DNA from: an uncultured Clostridium sp.
GTDB taxonomy: Bacteria > Bacillota > Clostridia > TANB77 > CAG-508
NCBI GenBank assembly: GCA_947565445.1
Contig: CANOGC010000013.1
Location: 1 to 33,131 of the forward strand
Direction: 5' to 3'
Length of the DNA: 33,131 bases
In this document: positions 31,428 through 33,131 of the stretch, piece after piece
Layout of the letters: each line of letters starts with the position of its first letter
Position numbering within the stretch: the first letter of the stretch is position 1
Translations under genes and position numbers: made by a program
The notes under the pieces: generated by a model
Databases searched by the model: none
What the model was told of the DNA's origin: nothing
Seen by the model: the letters and a program-made list of their open reading frames with translations, nothing else

Positions 31428-31592
31428 TGCTCTTCTCTTTTCAATATTCTCTTACACATGTCTAGTCCGTTCGGTACTAGCTCACATTTATCTTTTCCTG
31501 TAAATGTAGGGTCTTCTAATAATCCGACAGCCTTTACACATTCCTGTTTCTATAGCTGTTTTACATATTCCTATTAATGGTTGATATTTCAT
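31409..31592 (-). CDS. Small cysteine-rich phage protein with one CGG +1 frameshift (60 aa)
   Basis: The zero frame gives MKYQPLIGICKTAIETGMCK, then stops after a further 14 unlikely residues. At CGG 31524-31526 (TGT-CGG-ATT) skipping the C gives CKGC-GLLEDPTFTGKDKCELVPNGLDMCKRIL..., with cysteines evenly spaced as in a small zinc-binding protein. The joined frame ends at 31409, overlapping the next gene. The same CGG-to-GGA pattern occurs in four other genes of this prophage. The ribosome site is weak (GAGGG). Confidence 0.7.
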
Positions 31593-31595
31593 AGG

Positions 31596-31835
31596 CTAAC
31601 CCTCTTTCATTTTCTGATATGCTTCTTTTAAATCAACTTGTCCTATAAAATCACAGTCTTCTTTTGTTGCTGTATATTTTGCATAAATCCCAACTTCATT
31701 TTTATATATTTCTGTAATTAACATAGGCTCTAATATATACCCTATTTCATCATCTTCATCTAACGAGAAACGTATTTCTACCTCTCTATTTTGGTCTACT
31801 TTCATTAACTTTTCTATTAATTCTTTAACTAGTAT
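31596..31835 (-). CDS. Small phage protein, probable ATA start (79 aa)
   Basis: The first ATG is at 31805, but it has no ribosome site. In the same frame the sequence ILVKELIEKL precedes it, a typical opening of this small phage family (VKELIEKL...VDQNREVEIRFSL). AGGAGG (31841-31846) lies five nt before an ATA codon at 31833-31835, so initiation may use ATA. If not, the start is 31805. The rest is beta-rich (DEDDEIGYILEPMLITEI; GIYAKYTATKEDC). Function unknown. Confidence 0.5.
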   Translation of the reverse strand: MLVKELIEKLMKVDQNREVEIRFSLDEDDEIGYILEPMLITEIYKNEVGIYAKYTATKEDCDFIGQVDLKEAYQKMKEG

Positions 31836-31844
31836 AACTTCCTC

Positions 31845-32106
31845 CTATAGCCTTGGTATATGGTTCATATTTTCGCTTACCATATCCGCTAAATAGTATC
31901 TTTTAAATTTTATATCTTCACCATATCTGTTCTTTTCTATTCCCCATTCTGTTACGAATGCATAACCATCTTTTTGTAACTGGTCTATTCTTGCTCCTAA
32001 TTGTGTTATTCCTAATTCTTGATATGCTTCCCAACTTGATATTGCGCCAAATTCTCGTATGTAATTTTATAATTCTATCTTTTTGTGATAGTTTTACTTG
32101 TGTCAT
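31845..32106 (-). CDS. Helix-turn-helix phage protein with a +1 frame break
   Basis: The zero frame MTQVKLSQKDRIIK turns into an unlikely basic sequence. One extra base near 32063-32064 (in AAAATTACAT) restores YIREFGAISSWEAYQELGITQLGARIDQLQKDGYAF and continues in one frame to the TAG at 31845. That is a familiar small winged-helix-like phage regulator. No CGG is present at this break, so it differs from the other frameshift sites and may be a mutation, a sequencing error or a different signal. Confidence 0.6.
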
Positions 32107-32111
32107 TTGTA

Positions 32112-32555
32112 TCACTCTCCTAATCTGTACAAAGTTACTTCATAATCATCGAATACATCTGCTATAATTTGTTCTACTATTTCCCATTGTCCATCTGCTA
32201 TTCCACAACCTATATTGTATGGCATACATATACTTAAATTTAAATCTTTTGCCATATTTTTTATTGTTGTTAGCGCAGTTTCCATTGCTATATAATCTGT
32301 TTTAAAATCTGGGTTTTGACTAAACATATTGCATATAATTTTGTCGTATATATTTATTTTAAACACTTCGCCTTTTAGTTGGTTATAAACATAATTCCTT
32401 CTATTGCAAAATAAATTATAACTTTCTTCTAAACCTTTATATTTGTCTGCTAATTGTCTTGCTACACCTCCGCCCATTGTTCCAAATGGGTTTACTTGAT
32501 GTATGATAATATTCTCTATACAATCTAATATATTTTTATTTATAATCTTAACCAT
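32112..32555 (-). CDS. Macro domain protein (ADP-ribose binding)
   Basis: 147 aa. Macro-domain hallmarks: IIHQVNPFGTMGGGVARQLADKY (the glycine-rich ligand loop) and MPYNIGCGIADGQWEIVEQII. Phages use such proteins to bind or remove ADP-ribose, for instance during NAD-based defence or ADP-ribosylation signalling; that role here is inferred from the family. Its start ATG overlaps the preceding stop, and GGAGACAAG supplies the ribosome site. Confidence 0.88.
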   Translation of the reverse strand: MVKIINKNILDCIENIIIHQVNPFGTMGGGVARQLADKYKGLEESYNLFCNRRNYVYNQLKGEVFKINIYDKIICNMFSQNPDFKTDYIAMETALTTIKNMAKDLNLSICMPYNIGCGIADGQWEIVEQIIADVFDDYEVTLYRLGE

Positions 32556-33131
32556 TAGCTTGTCTCCTTTTTGCTAATATCTTGCCATAAATTCCACATT
32601 CTTCTAGTGGTACTTCTCTTAATACTTTTACTTTAGATGTTCTTACTTTACCGTCTGAATTTTTAGGTAATACTATATCGGAAATTTTTGTTTTTAACTC
32701 TAGTATTGCTAAGTTGGTCCAATTGTTTCCATAGTTTAATGCCCAAGCCAAGGTTGATATATGTATTCCGTAACTGCAATCTTCTTCTGTGTCTGGATTG
32801 CACACTTCCGTTTTGTATTTTCCAACTTCATATATAAAACTGCTATCTCTATCAGCTCTGTATGTTCCATCTTTATCTTTTCTAACAGCTTTATAGAATG
32901 TTGCCATTGTTTTTGTGTGTTGAATACCATAAAAGTCTATAAAATCATTTATGTTTTTTGGCATGTATACAATTCTAGAATTTCCAGATATATTTATTTT
33001 TCCATTATATTGTCTCTCTAACACTTGAACGTTGCCACAGGCTTCTACTGTACTGTTGTCACAGGCTTCTACTGTACTGTTGTTATAGGCTTCTACTGTA
33101 CTGTTGTTATAGGCTCTTACTGTACTGTTGT
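32548..33131 (-). CDS. Repeat protein with DUF7666-like domain (5' end beyond window)
   Basis: At the right edge the frame is open and carries 8-residue repeats of the form NSTVEAYN (four copies), then GNVQVLERQYNGKINISGNS, a beta-helix-like stretch. The C-terminal domain (from TFYKAVRKDKDGTYRADRD to CSYGIHISTLAWALNYGN and VKVLREVPLEECG) matches a widespread phage/plasmid family of unknown function. Reading it as starting at 33024 would cut through the repeat; the real start is outside. Confidence 0.75.
   Translation of the reverse strand, partial: NSTVRAYNNSTVEAYNNSTVEACDNSTVEACGNVQVLERQYNGKINISGNSRIVYMPKNINDFIDFYGIQHTKTMATFYKAVRKDKDGTYRADRDSSFIYEVGKYKTEVCNPDTEEDCSYGIHISTLAWALNYGNNWTNLAILELKTKISDIVLPKNSDGKVRTSKVKVLREVPLEECGIYGKILAKRRQANG
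33036..33131 (-). repeat. Four tandem 24-bp repeats in the coding sequence
   Basis: Copies start at 33036, 33060, 33084 and 33108 with only two or three differing bases. Each encodes eight residues, so copy number can change without breaking the frame. Confidence 0.9.

Noticed and set aside
1..33131. CRISPR array
   Set aside because: The only tandem repeats are the 24-bp coding repeats at the right edge, which have no unique spacers.

Overview
The window is very AT-rich and reads as low-GC Bacillota (Clostridia-like). Evidence: strong AGGAGG ribosome binding sites, consensus sigma-A promoters, a scpB-proS operon, a Spo0A-type regulator and an endolysin with Clostridium-type ChW repeats. An uncultured gut lineage is plausible, but I cannot name a genus.

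Layout. Positions 1-4200 are chromosomal: scpB and proS (minus strand), a 50-aa plus-strand gene, a Spo0A-like regulator, an ECF sigma factor and two small genes. Three minus-strand promoters there share one ECF-type architecture. Positions 4400-5520 hold three small plus-strand genes; the first resembles a type I toxin-antitoxin locus, with a structured leader and a convergent antisense RNA. From 5542 to the right edge, all protein genes are on the minus strand and form a siphovirus prophage that is cut off on the right. Read in transcription order (right to left), it has small early genes, an ArpU-like late activator, HNH nuclease, terminase, portal, ClpP-type protease, HK97-type capsid, connectors, major tail protein, gpG chaperone, two autonomously transcribed morons and a structured ncRNA, tape measure, Dit, tail hub, fibre, holin and CHAP/ChW lysin. 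No integrase or repressor is inside the window.

Most striking observation. The prophage genes contain only ten in-frame CGG codons. Nine of them sit exactly where the reading frame must move +1 to keep a protein intact: tape measure, Dit, tail fibre (three sites) and two small early genes (three sites and one site). At each, skipping the C turns CGG-N into a GGN glycine codon that fits the protein. Out-of-frame CGG trinucleotides are common in the same genes and cause no trouble. This looks like translational +1 recoding at an unassigned CGG codon (CGGN read as glycine), not random gene decay. A systematic sequencing error has to be excluded, but it would not be expected to respect codon phase.

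RNA features. Between late genes there is a hammerhead ribozyme with a complete core (27120-27164), a degenerate class II tRNA-like element between 19-bp direct repeats (26593-26749), and an approximately 285-nt multi-hairpin RNA with its own promoter and terminator (15849-16172).
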